Assembly (NCBI GenBank): GCA_007858575.1
Contig: CP042279.1
Coordinates: 4,838,501 to 4,902,500 of the forward strand
DNA length: 64,000 nt
DNA from: Streptomyces sp. WAC08241
GTDB taxonomy: Bacteria > Actinomycetota > Actinomycetes > Streptomycetales > Streptomycetaceae
Reading direction: 5' to 3'
Shown: piece after piece, positions 39,332-50,134 of the stretch
Layout of the letters: each line of letters starts with the position of its first letter
Position numbering within the stretch: the first letter of the stretch is position 1
Notes under the pieces: generated by a model
Told to the model about the DNA's origin: nothing
The model's input: the letters and a program-made list of their open reading frames with translations, nothing else
Database searches by the model: none
Translations under genes and position numbers: made by a program

Positions 39332-41689
39332 ATGGCCGAGGGACTCTCCGCGGTGGCGCGCACCGGGCGCCACGCCGCGCACGTCACGGCCGCGACCGCC
39401 GCCGGGTTCTATCCGGCGCTCCACCTCCTGGACCGGCCGGTCGCCGGGATCTACGCCCTGTTCACCCCCATCGCGTTCGGCATCCTCTCCCCGCTGCCCG
39501 GAGCGGGCCGGGACCGCGCCGCGACCGTGCTGCGGGCGGTGCCGGCCGCGGCCGTGCTCGTCGTCCTCGGGACCGTGCTCGCGGTCGGGACCTGGCCGGC
39601 CGTCGCGGGCATGCTGGCGGTCGGGTTCGCGCTGGCCTTCGGGGCGGCCTGCGGGCCCCGGATCGCGGGCGCCGCCCCGGGCTCCAGCTCTTCTACATCC
39701 TGGCCTGCTTCCCGCCGTACGCGCCGGGGACGCTGCCGCAGCGGCTCGCCGGGCTCGTCGTCGGCGGGGCGCTCCTGGCCCTGGCCGAGGCGGTGCTCTT
39801 CCCGGACGCGCCGGAGCCCTCGTACCGGGGCGGATCGCCGACGCCCTGGACCTGGCGGCCCGCGCCGCCTCCGGAGTCGTCCGCGGGGAGGGCCGGATCC
39901 GGAGACCGCCGGGCGCCTCGGGGCGGCCGGGCGGGAGCTGCGCCTGTCGCGGCTGCCCGCCGGGGCCCGGCCGACGGGCGCGGGCCGGACGGACCGGGCC
40001 CTGGCCCAGGCGGGGCCGCGACCCGCCGGCTCCTCGACGAACTGGCCTCTCGCCGCGCACGACCCGGCGCCCGGGGACACGGTCTCGGCGGAGCTGCTGC
40101 GGGGGTCGCGGCGAACTGCGGGGAGACGGCCGAAGCCCTGCGGAGGGGGACCGGGGGCGGCGGGGCGCCCCTCCCCGGCCCGCAGCTCCTCGAAGAGATG
40201 GTCGCGGACTTCCTGAAGGCACGCGGGACCGCGGCGGAGAGCACCGGGGCGCGGGGCGGCTCCCCGACAGCCCCGCCCCCACCCTCCGTACCGTCCTCGT
40301 CCGGCGCTCGACCGTTCTGACGGCGGCCGTGTCGGCGGTGACCGTCCGCACGGCCGCCTCCCTCGCGCTCGGCGGCCGGGAGCGGCTCCACGGGCTGCCC
40401 CACGAGCAGTTCTGGTACGCGGCGGAGGGGACGGCCCGGCTCGTGGCCGTCCGGGTCAGGGGCAATCTGACCCGGCGCTCCGTCGTCTTCCAGAACGCGC
40501 TGCGCACCGCGCTCGGCCTGGCGCTCGCCCGCCTCGTGGCCGGTTCGCTCGACCTGACGCACGGCTTCTGGTGCTGCTCGCCGTCCTGACCCTGGGGCGG
40601 ACCACGGCGGGCGCCACCTGGTCGGCCGTGCGGGCGGCGGCGGCCGGGACCCTGGCGGGGCGTTCGCGGCGGGGCTGCTGATCGTGGGGCCGGGGGCGCC
40701 TCCGACGTGTACGCGGCGCTGCTCGTCCCGATGATGCTGGTGGCCTTCACGCTGGGCCCGCTCGGCGGCCCGTCCTGGGGCCAGGGGCTCTTCACGCTCG
40801 TCGTCGCCACGGCCTTCGCCCAGATCGCGCCGGTGACCTGGCGGCTCGCGGAGGCCCGTCTGGTCGACGTGCTCACCGGCAGCGCGATCGGCCTGCTGTG
40901 CGGCCTGCTCGCCTGGCTGGCGGGGGCCCGCGCCGAGATCCGGTACGGCATGTCGGGCCTGTTGCGGGCCGCCGCGCCGGTGGTCCGGGCCACGACGGCG
41001 GCGGTGACCGACGGGAGCGGGGAGAGCACGCCCCAGGTCGGGAGCGGGAAGGCACGCCCCAGGTCGGGAGCGGGAAGGGCGCGCCCCGGGCCGGGAACAG
41101 AGGGCGCGCCCCGGGCCGGAAGCGGGAGGGCACGGTCCCGGCCGGGGAGGCGAAGGGCGCCGGCCCCGCCTCCCCGGCGTACGGCTCACCCTGCACCGGC
41201 TCCGGATCGCCGAGGCGGCCTACGCGCAGTACCGGACGGAGCCCGCCGCGGACGCCGCCGGGTCCGCCCACGACTGGCTCTCGGTGCTGGACTACGGGTC
41301 GCGGACGCTGGTCGGGGCCTACTGGCTGCCCCGTACGGACGGCATGCCCGGCCTTCCGGCGGACGCCCGGCACTGGGCGCACGAGACGGCCGAGGAGGTG
41401 GTCGCGGCGACCGTGCGGGCGGCGGGATTCCCCCGGACGGGGTACGGATCCGTCCCGCGCCCCTGCCGCCGGAGGTGGCGGATCGGGTCCCCGCGCCGCT
41501 CCTCGCCCCGCTCACGGACGTGGAGGTCTGGCTCACGCGCTCGCCCGCGACCTGGAGGCGGGCTCGCCCCCGGAACCGGAGGACCGGACGGGCCGAAAGG
41601 GCAGAAAGGACAGAAAGGACCGGCCGGAGGGTCAGCCCGCCCGGTACACCACCGCGTCGCACAGCTCCGCGAGCGCCGACTTGGCGTAG
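39332..41689 (+). CDS. FUSC-family (aromatic acid exporter-like) membrane protein (heavily frameshifted)
   Basis: Two blocks of about five or six membrane helices each. First: GIYALFTPIAFGILSPLPGAGRDRAATVLRAVPAAAVLVVLGTVLAV, LQLFYILACFPPYAPGTLPQRLAGLVVGGALLALAEAVLFPD. Second: FQNALRTALGLALARLVAGSLDLTHGFWVLLAVLTLGRTTAGATWSAVRAAAAGTLAG, YAALLVPMMLVAFTLGPLGGPSWGQGLFTLVVATAFAQIAPVTWRL, the FUSC signature. A cytoplasmic C-terminal domain includes EAAYAQYRTEP and HDWLSVLDYGSRTLVGAYWLP. ATG 39332 follows GAGGAG. At least seven frame breaks; the stop at 41689 overlaps the convergent polyprenyl synthase gene and is uncertain. Confidence 0.8.
41026..41128. repeat. 25-26-bp tandem repeats in the FUSC linker
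   Basis: Two identical 26-mers (41026-41051 and 41052-41077; GCACGCCCCAGGTCGGGAGC then GGGAAG) are followed by two diverged copies of 25-26 bases (GGCGCGCCCCGGGCCGG core). They code for a Gly/Arg/Pro/Ser-rich linker between the second helix bundle and the C-terminal domain. Confidence 0.88.
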
Positions 41690-42641
41690 CCGTCGGGCAG
41701 CGGCGCCAGCATCGCGCGGGCCTCCTCCGCGTACCGCACGGTGTCCCGGCGGGCCTGCTCCAGGGCCGGGTGGGCGCGCAGCCGGCGCAGGACCTCGGCG
41801 TGCCGGGCGTCGTCGGTGAGGTCGCCGTCGACGAGGGCGACCAGCTCGACGTCCTCGGGGCGCCCGTGCGCGGCGGCCGCGGCCCGCAGGCGCAGGACGG
41901 GCAGGGTCGGGATGCCCTCGCGCAGGTCGGTGCCGGGGTCTTGCCGGACTCGTGGGAGTCGGAGGCGATGTCGAGGACGTCGTCGGCGAGCTGGAAGGCG
42001 ACGCCGAGCCGCTCGCCGTACTGGGTGAGGGTGTCGACGACGCCCTCGTCGGCGCCGGCCATCATCGCGCCGAAGCGGCAGGCGACGGCGACGAGGGAGC
42101 CGGTCTTGCCGCCGAGGACGTCGAGGTAGTGGTCGACGGGGTCGCGGCCGTCGGCGGGCCCGGCGGTCTCCAGGATCTGGCCGGTGACGAGCCGCTCGAA
42201 CGCCTCGGACTGGATGCGGACGGCCTCCGGGCCGAGGTCCGCGAGCGTGTGGGAGGCGCGGGCGAAGAGGAAGTCGCCCGTGAGGACGGCGATCGAGTTG
42301 CCCCAGCGGGTGTTGGCGCTGGGGACGCCGCGCCGGACGTCGGCCTCGTCCATGACGTCGTCGTGGTAGAGCGTGGCGAGGTGGGTCAGCTCGACGACCA
42401 CGGCGGCGGGCACGATGCCGGGCGCGTAGGGGTCGCCGAACTGGGCGGCGAGCATCACGAGCAGCGGGCGGAAGCGCTTCCCGCCGGCCAGGACGAGGTG
42501 CTGCGCGGCCTCCGTGATGAAGGGGACGTCGCTCTTGGTGGCGTCCAGGAGGCCCGCCTCCACGGCCGCCAGACCGGTCTGGACATCGGCCTCAAGAGCC
42601 TGGTCCCGCACGCTGAGGCCGAACGGCCCGACGACGGTCAC
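41632..42641 (-). CDS. trans-polyprenyl diphosphate synthase (one frameshift)
   Basis: Long-chain prenyl synthase (hepta- to nonaprenyl class). VLAGGKRFRPLLVMLAAQF, the first Asp-rich motif LYHDDVMDEADVRRG, GNSIAVLTGDFLFARAS, YLDVLGGKTGSLVAVACRFGA, and the second Asp-rich motif FQLADDVLDIASD are all intact. One C missing near 41940, after which GTDLREGIPTLPVLRL continues to CDAVVYRAG at the end. GTG 42641 has AGGAGA upstream. Likely makes the menaquinone side chain, fitting the nearby complex I genes. About 336 residues. Confidence 0.93.
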
Positions 42642-42837
42642 GAGGGGGTCTCCTGTCTGCTGACGCCTGCTGTCGCTACACGGTCGGCAGCGATCACACG
42701 GGACGGTCACACGGATTGTCGATGTGTCGCTGGATTCACTCAAGCCAGCGTATCCGGTCACCTTTCGATCACCGTGGGCGCCTTCCCGTCACCCCCGGTA
42801 TGTTCGTGATCAGCCGATACCACCAGGAGTAGGCGTT

Positions 42838-44338
42838 TTGTCCCGAACGAACATCGACACCGACCCGGACGGCGAGCGGCCCCCGCCGGAGGACGACCGC
42901 GCCTTCCTCGGGCACCCGAGGGCCTGCTGACCCTCTCGGGCCTGGAGGTCTGGGAGCGGTTCTCGTTCCTCGGCATGCAGGCGATCCTCGTCCTCTACTT
43001 CGCCGCCGCCGTCGCCGACGACGGACTCGGCATGTCCCCGGGCACCGCCGCCTCGGTCTCCGCCGCCTACGGCACGCTGGTCTACCTGGTCTCGGTGGCC
43101 GGCGGCTGGCTCGCGGACCGCGTCCTCGGCTCGTACCGCGCCGTCCTGTGGGCGGGATCCTGATCGCCTGCGGCCACTACTCCATGGCGGTCCCCACGGC
43201 CGCCATGACCTGGTGGGCTCGGTCTGATCAGCGCCGGGACCGGGCTGCTCAAGCCGAACGTGGCGACGATGGTCGGCAAGCTCTACCGCACGGACGACGA
43301 CCGCCGCGACGCCGGTTTCGCGCTCTACTACATGGCGATCAACATCGGCGCCTTCGCCGGTCCGCTGATCACCGGCTGGCTCGCCGACCACCGGGGCTAC
43401 CACTGGGGCTTCTCGGCCGCCGCGATCGGCATGACCTTCGGCCTGGTGCAGTACGTGGCGGGCCGGCGTCACCTGGCCGGACGCAGGCACGCCGCCGAGT
43501 TCGCGCTCGCCCCGGACGCCATGCGCCGGGCGGTCCGGCTGATGGTCGCGGGCGCGGTCGCCACGGCCGTCGTCGCCACGGTCCTGGCCCTGGCCGGGTG
43601 GCTGACGATCGACCGGTTCGTGGACGTGCTGACCCTGGTCTCGGTGGTCGCGCCGGTCGTCTACTTCCGGGTGATGTTCACCAGCCCCCGGGTCACGGCT
43701 GGGGAGCGCGGCCGGCTGCGGCCGTACGCGGTGCTCTTCCTGGCCTCGGTGGTGTTCAACTTCATCCTCTTCCAGGCGTACTCGACGATGATCCTGCTGG
43801 CCTCCACCAACGCCCGCACCACGATCCTCGGCTTCGACTTCCCGGCGAGCTGGTACGCCTCCGCCCTCGGCGCCTTCGAGGTGGCCCTGGCGCCCGTGGT
43901 GGCCGCCGTCTGGTCCCGGATGGGCCACCGGCAGCCGCACGTCTCGAACAAGATCGCGTTCGGGGTGGTCCTGGGCGGCCTGTCCTTCCTCCTGATGGTC
44001 CTGCCGACCTCCGGGCACGCGGACGACACCTACCGGATGGCCGCCTGGTGGATCGTCGGCTCGTACGTGCTCTCGGCCTCGGCGACGTGCTCCTGGAGAC
44101 CTCCGGGATGTCGGCCACCAGCAAGCTCGCCCCGAAGGCCTTCTCCAGCCAGACGATGTCGCTCTGGTTCCTCTCCCTCGCGCTGGCCAACGGGATCCAG
44201 GCCCAGACCGTGAAGCTCTACGACGACGTCTCCAAGCCCGTGTACTTCGGCGTGAACGGCGCGGTGGCCGTCGCCGCCGGCCTCGTCGTGATCGCCCTGG
44301 CGCCCTGGCTGCGCCGCACCATGCACCCCGTCCGCTGA
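42838..44338 (+). CDS. POT-family proton-dependent oligopeptide transporter (frameshifted)
   Basis: Major-facilitator-type symporter importing di- and tripeptides. LSGLEVWERFSFLGMQAILVLYFAAA carries the ExxER-like motif of helix 1, followed by AYGTLVYLVSVAGGWLADRVLGSYRAVLW, GTGLLKPNVATMVGKLY and GFALYYMAINIGAFAGPLITGWLAD (PTR signature). YSTMILLASTNA and the C-terminal helices follow. A TTG at 42838 with AGGAG eight bases before is the best start. Bases missing near 42920 (HPRGLLTL), 43155 and 44085. The next gene is a CocE/NonD hydrolase, together suggesting peptide use. Confidence 0.9.
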
Positions 44339-44377
44339 GCGCCGCACCCCGCCTTCTCCCGTCCCCGAGGTGACCCG

Positions 44378-46373
44378 ATGCCGAAGATCCGCACCGACTT
44401 CCCGTACGAGACCCGCCGCGAGGACGTCCGCATCCCGATGGCGGACGGGACCCTGCTCTACGCGCGCGTGTGGCGCCCGGTCACCGAGGAGCCCGTACCG
44501 GCGCTCCTGGAGTACCTGCCGTACCGCCTGAGCGACTGGACCGCGCCCCGCGACCAGCAGCGCCACCCCTGGTACGCGGGCCACGGCTACGCCTCCGTAC
44601 GGGTGGACGTGCGGGGCCACGGCAACAGCGAGGGGCTGCCGGGCGACGAGTACGACGCGACCGAGCTGGCGGACGGCGTGGCCGTGGTGCACTGGCTCGC
44701 CGAACAGCCCTGGTGCACGGGCCGGGTCGGCATGTTCGGCATCTCCTGGGGCGGCTTCAACTCGCTCCAGATCGCCGCCCTCGCCCCCGAGCCCCTGAAG
44801 GCGGTCGTCACCGTCTGCTCCACCGACGACCGGTACGACAACGACGTGCACTAAGATGGGCGGCTCGGTCCTCGGCGTCGACATGCACGCCTGGGGCGCC
44901 ACCATGCTCGCCTTCGCCTCCCGGCCGCCGGACCCGGAGTACGCGGGCGAGGAGTGGCGCGCGATGTGGCTGCGGCGCCTGGAGGCCGTGGAGCCCCTCG
45001 TCGACACCTGGCTCTCCCACCAGACCCGGGACGCCTACTGGAGGCACGGCAGCGTCTGCGAGGACTACGGGGCGATCGGGGCGGCCGTCCTCGCCGTGGG
45101 CGGCTGGCACGACCCGTACCGGGACACCGTCCTGCGGCTCGTCGAGCACCTCCCGGCGGACCGGGTGCGCGGGATCGTCGGGCCCTGGTCGCACCAGTAC
45201 CCGGACCGGGGCCTGCCGCCGGGGCCCGCGATCGGCTTCCTCCAGGAGACCCTGCGCTGGTGGGACCACCACCTCAAGGGGGCCGCGAACGGCGTGATGG
45301 ACGAGCCCCGCTGCGGTCCTGGATCAGCGACTCGCACCCGCCGGCCACCGTCTACGAGGAGCTGCCGGGCCGCTGGGTCACCGACCCCGCCTGGCCCTCC
45401 CCGTACGTCACCCCCGTCACGTACGGCTTCCAGGGCTCCCCGGTCGTCGTCGACTCGCCCCAGCAGACCGGGATCGACGCGGGCCGCTTCTTCCCCTTCG
45501 GCAACGACGCCGACCTGCCGCCCGACCAGCGCGAGGAGGACGCCCACTCGGCCTGCTTCGACTTCCCCGTGCCCGAGGACGGCGGCCCGGTCGAGATCCT
45601 GGGCCGCCCGTCGGTGACCCTGTCCCTGCGCGCGGCCGCCCCCACCGGGCAGGTGATCGCCCGGCTCTGCGACATCGCCCCGGACGGCTCCTCCACCCTC
45701 GTCACCCGGGGCGCCCTGAACTTCTCCGCCCGCCACGGCCGCGACCGGGCCGAACCGGCCCTGATCGGGGAGACGGAGGCGTTCGCCTTCGAACTGAACG
45801 GCATCGGGCACGCCTTCGCGCCCGGCCACCGGTGCGGCTCGCGGTCTCCTCCACGTACTGGCCGTGGATCTGGCCCCGGCCCGACGCGGCGGGCTTCACC
45901 CTCGACCCGGCGGGCTCCTCCCTCACCCTGCCGGTCCGCCGCCGCACCGAGGACGCGGTCGCGTGGGAGGAGCCGGAGCAGGCCGAGCCGCTGGGCGTGG
46001 TCCACCCGTCCTCCCCGGAGGAGCGGCGCCCGGAGCGGGTGGTGGTCCGGGACGTGGCCAAGGGCGAGTGGCGCCTGGAGGTGGACCCGAAGTACGGCGG
46101 CACGCGCGTGTACCCGGACGGCCTGGAGTTCACCGAGGACGCCCTGGAGACGTACACGATCGAGGAGAGCGGCCCGCTGACCGCCCGCACCCGCTCGGAC
46201 TGGACGATCTGGCTGCGCCGCCCCGACCGGGGCTGGGACGTCGGCGTGGACACCCGCTCGGAGATCACCTGCGACGCGGAGGCCTTCCACACCTGGAACG
46301 AGGTGGTGTGCCGGAGGGCGACGAGGTGGTCTTCCGCCGCACCTGGAGAGTGGATCCCCGCACGGCGGGCTGA
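44378..46373 (+). CDS. CocE/NonD (X-Pro dipeptidyl-peptidase-like) alpha/beta hydrolase (frameshifted)
   Basis: Serine hydrolase: TDFPYETRREDVRIPMADGTLLYARVWRP start, RVDVRGHGNSEG, then MFGISWGGFNSLQIAA (GxSxGG nucleophile). Later GGWHDPYRDTVLRLV carries the acidic residue and VGPWSHQYPDRG the His. The last third is the jelly-roll domain typical of the family (GRPSVTLSLRAAAPTGQVIARLCDIAPDG). Frame changes near 44853, 45312, 45834 and 46318. The first, in CACTAAGATGGG, creates a TAA and is not a simple G/C-run loss. About 665 residues. 40 bases after the transporter stop. Confidence 0.88.
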
Positions 46374-46403
46374 GCGCGCGTACGGGGGATCCGGGACCGC
46401 TGG

Positions 46404-47751
46404 TCACGCCTGCGGGCCGGCCTTGCGGCGGCGGGCGACGAACACCGCGCCGGCGCCGAGGGCGACGGCTCCGGCGGCGGCCAGGCCGAGCTGCGGCAGG
46501 ACGTCGTTCGCGCCGGTGGCGGCGAGGGTCCCGCCGGTCGTCACCGGGGTGGTGGACGAACCGCCCTGCTGGGTGGTGCCGGTGGTGCCGGTGGTGGTCA
46601 CCGGGGCGGGCGTCGAGGTGGAGGGCGACGGGGTCGGGGTCGGGGTCGGCTTCGGCTTGTCGCCCTTGGCGGCGAGGATGCCGAAGTCGGCGTACGCGTC
46701 GTCCAGGCTCATGCCGCAGGTGCCGTCGTTGTTCTCGTACTGGCCGAAGGTGTAGATCGAGCCCTCGCCGGCGGGGGCGTCGGCGGGGACCGTGAGGCGC
46801 AGCTTCAGGTCGTAGTGGGCGTCCTTGGCGAGCTCGCCGAGCTCGATGGCCTCGAACTTCTTCCCGACGGACGTCCACGCGGGGCGTCGGCCGAGGACCA
46901 CTCGACGGGGAGGACCCACTCCTCGAAGTCCGTGTCCTCGTCGATCTCCTCGCCGAGGTCGGGCTCCCGCAGGGCGTTGACGTAGACGTCGACGAGGTCC
47001 AGGGTCCGGTCGGAGGTGTTGGTGACGCGCATCGAGAAGACGGCGGGCTGTCCGGCGGTGACCTGCTTCGGACCGCTCAGGGCGATCCGCACGGCCTCGT
47101 CCGGCTCGCAGGCCCCTCCATGTCCTCGTAGAACGCCAGCTCCTCCTTGGCGTCGTCGAGCTTCCGGGAGGCGGTCTTCCGCGCCTCCTGGGCGAGGGTG
47201 ACGGCGCGCGAGGCGGCGACGCGCGCGTCGGTGAAGGCGGTGCCGGTCTCCGTCACCTTCGCGTCGGCGGCGGTCTTGGCGGCGGCGGCCGCCTCGGCGG
47301 CGGTCCCGGCCGCCGCGACGGCGGCGGCGGCGGCCTGCTTCTGCTCGGGAGTGGCGTCGCCGGGGAGGGCCTTCTCCTCGTCCTGGGCCTTGACGAGCGC
47401 CTTGTCGGCGGCCTCCTTGGCCGCGGCGGCCTCGACGGCGGCCTTCTCGGCGTCGGCGATCGCCTTCTTGAGGGGGTGGTCGGCCTTGTCGAAGCCCTTC
47501 AGGGCCTCCTTGGCCCCGGCGACGGCGACGACGGCGTCGTCGTACGCCTCCTGCGCCAGCGCGACCGCGGCCTCGAGCTCGTCGCGCGTCGGCGGCTTGT
47601 CGTCCTCGGGGTCCTCCTCGCCCTGCGCGGGCTTCTGCGTCGACGCGGACGACGGCTTGGTGTCGGCGAACGCCGGGGCGGCGGACAGGAACACGACCGG
47701 GGTGGTCACGGCGGCGGCCACGGCGGTCGCGAGAATGCGACGGATCTTCAC
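46404..47751 (-). CDS. LAxTG cell-wall-anchored surface protein with alanine-rich coiled coil (frameshifted)
   Basis: GTG 47751 begins a signal peptide (RRILATAVAAAVTTPVVFLSAAPAFA). Residues about 45-210 form a Lys/Glu/Ala helix-rich segment (KKAIADAEKAAVEAAAAKEAADKALVKAQ), then a beta domain with RIALSGPKQVTAGQPAVFSMRVTNTSDRTLDLVDVYV and YTFGQYENNDGTCGMSLDDAYADFG. A Thr/Pro stalk leads to LAATGAND, a hydrophobic helix and RRRK: a class E sortase sorting signal. Breaks near 47112 and 46890. Divergent from fahA across a 288-base gap with no other gene. Ligand unknown. Confidence 0.88.
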
Positions 47752-48039
47752 AGTGCGGGACCTTTTCCTGGTCAGGGAAGAGGGAGAGAAAAGCGGGCGC
47801 GCACTCGCGGCTGCTTCACGCGGCGCGATACCACCGTGATCGTAGGGCCGCGGACGCCCCCGCGGGAGGACCTTTTCGGCGGCCCGGACCCGGCGGGAGA
47901 CACCGGTGGGCGCCCAAAGGGAGCGAACGCGGACAGTTGCCCACGGAGGCCGCGGTTTCCGTGTGATCCATGTCATCAGCGCCCGGCGGCCCGCCCCGTA
48001 ACGTGTCCCCCACACCCGTGGAAAGCGAGGCAAGCACCG

Positions 48040-49265
48040 ATGTCCGAGCACAGCCCGCTCGACCTGGCCGAGGGCGATCCCTTCGGCCCGCACAACCTCC
48101 CGTACGGCGTCTTCTCCACCGCCGAGGAGCCCGACCGGCGCCGGCTCGGCGTCCGGATCGGCGGGTACGTGCTGGACGCGGGGGCCGCGGCGCACGCGCT
48201 CGGCTCCCCTACGCGTCACTCCTCGCGCAGCCCGGCCTGAACCCGCTGCTCGCCGCCGGACGGACCGCCTGGCGCGACGTCCGCCGGGCGCTCACGGCCT
48301 GGGTGACGGTCCCCGCGCACCGGGCCGACGTCGAACCGTTCCTGCACCCGCTGGACGCGGTGACGCTGCACCTGCCGTACGAGGTCGCGGACTACGTCGA
48401 CTTCTACGCGAGCGAGCACCACGCGACCAACGTGGGCCGGATCTTCCGCCCCGACGGCGACGCACTCACCCCCAACTGGAAGCACCTGCCGATCGGTTAC
48501 CACGGGCGCGCGGGCACGGTCGTGGTCTCCGGCACCGACGTCGTGCGCCCCTCGGGGCAGCGCAAGGCGCCCGCCGACCCGGCGCCGGTCTTCGGGCCCT
48601 CGGTGAAGCTGGACATCGAGGCGGAGGTCGGCTTCCTGGTCGGCACCCCGTCGGAGCTGGGCCGGCCGGTGCCGCTCGCCGACTTCCGGGAGCACGTCTT
48701 CGGCCTGACGCTGCTCAACGACTGGTCGGCGCGGGACGTGCAGGCCTGGGAGTACGTGCCGCTCGGCCCGTTCCTCGGCAAGTCCTTCCAGACGTCGGTC
48801 TCGGCGTGGGTGACGCCCCTGGAGGCCCTGGACGCGGCCCGGACCGCCCCGCCCGCGCGGGACCTCCCCCTCCTGCCGTACCTGGACGACGCGGACGAGG
48901 AGGAGCCGGGCGGCTTCGACCTGCGGATCTCCGTGGAGATCAACGGCGAGGTGGTGGCCGAGCCGCCGTTCTCCTCGATGTACTGGACGGCGGCCCAGCA
49001 GCTCGCCCACATGACGGTGAACGGCGCGTCGCTGCGCACGGGCGACCTGTACGGCTCCGGGACGGTCTCCGGGCCGGAGGTGAACCAGCGCGGTTCGCTC
49101 CTGGAGCTCACCTGGAACGGGCGGGACGCGCTCGAACTGTCCGGCGGCAAGCGGACGTTCCTGGAGGACGGCGACGAGGTCGTCCTGACGGCGTGGGCGC
49201 CGGGCCCGGACGGCACCCGGGTCGCCCTGGGCGAGGTCCGGGGCCGGATCGCCCCCGCCGTCTGA
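48040..49265 (+). CDS. fahA: fumarylacetoacetase (one frameshift)
   Basis: Last step of tyrosine/phenylalanine breakdown: fumarylacetoacetate to fumarate and acetoacetate. FGPHNLPYGVFST at the N terminus, DYVDFYASEHHATNVGRIFRPD, LPIGYHGRAGTVVVSGTDVVRP, the metal site region LDIEAEVGFLVGTPSELG, GLTLLNDWSARDVQAWEYVPLGPFLGKSF and MYWTAAQQLAHMTVNGASLRTGDLYGSGTVSGPE. One C missing near 48209 (LGSPYASLL). About 408 residues. The stop lies 3 bases from a convergent gene; the near-palindrome 49257-49277 spanning both stops may act as a weak shared terminator. Confidence 0.96.
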
Positions 49266-49268
49266 CCG

Positions 49269-50093
49269 TCAGGCGGCCCGCCAGAGGGCGGGGACGTTCG
49301 GCGGCTGCCAGCCGGGCTGGGCGGTGTGCGCCTGGAGGCACACGTAGCCCAGCCCGCCGTAGGTGACGGCGTCCCCGGCCCTGTAGGCGGTGCCGACCGC
49401 CCAACTGCCCCCCGGCGGCTGGGTGGTCGGGGTCGGGTGGGCGTCGGCGTGGGCCGGGGTTCTGCGCCACGTTCAGGACGAAGTCGAAGGCGGCTCGCGC
49501 GCCCCGCCCGCGTCCCGCACGGTCATGAGCAGCCGTGGGTCGAAGATGCTGTCGGTGTTGTTGCGGGGCTCGTTCGGGAAGTAGAGCTGCGTGGTGAGGA
49601 CCGGGCGGCCGGGGCCTGCACCTTGACGTGGAGGTGGCGGGTGCGGCCCGGGTAGAGGCCGGGCACGATCGTGGTGAGCTTGAAGGAGCCGTCGGCGCCG
49701 GTGAACTGGTGGCCGCGGAAGCGGAACCCGGTGTTGTCGTAGGCGCCGTTGGTGTCGGCCTGCCAGAAGTCCAGGAGGACTCCGGATATCGGCCGGCAGG
49801 CGAGCCCGAAGACGTACCCGCCGACGGTGAGCCGGACGCCGGGGGTGTTGGCCTCCAACAGGCTGGTCCGCAGCGGAGAGTTGGGCTTGAAGTACGGGCC
49901 CTCGATCTGCTCCGGGGTGGGGTCGTCGCCGTCGTCGCACGCGGGTGAGCGCGGGCGCCTCCCCGCTCTCCGTCAGGGTGCGGGCGAGCGCGGGGACGCC
50001 CATGAGCACTGCGGGCGCCGCCATGCCGGCTGCGAGCGCGGCCCGCAGGACGGTCTTGCGGCTGACGTGCCCGGTGCTGGTCTCGTGGTCCAT
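49269..50093 (-). CDS. secreted intradiol ring-cleavage dioxygenase with C-terminal CBM5/12 module (frameshifted)
   Basis: N-terminal SRKTVLRAALAAGMAAPAVLMG signal (Tat-like, though R-K not R-R). Catalytic domain: EGPYFKPNSPLRTSL (first iron Tyr), TVGGYVFGLACRPISGVLLDFWQADTNGAYDN, and PGLYPGRTRHLHVKVQAP, which holds the second Tyr and the two His ligands. DFVLNVAQNP leads to a Thr/Pro linker and GSWAVGTAYRAGDAVTYGGLGYVCLQAHTAQPGWQPPNVPALW, a chitin-type carbohydrate-binding module. The same fusion was characterised in a Streptomyces protein (SACTE_2871). Probably cleaves catechol-type lignin or plant phenolics bound near polysaccharide. Breaks near 49930, 49612, 49500 and 49455. Confidence 0.88.
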
Positions 50094-50134
50094 GTGCCTG
50101 GCTCCTCGGGTGGGGGCTGGGATCGGCACCGAAC

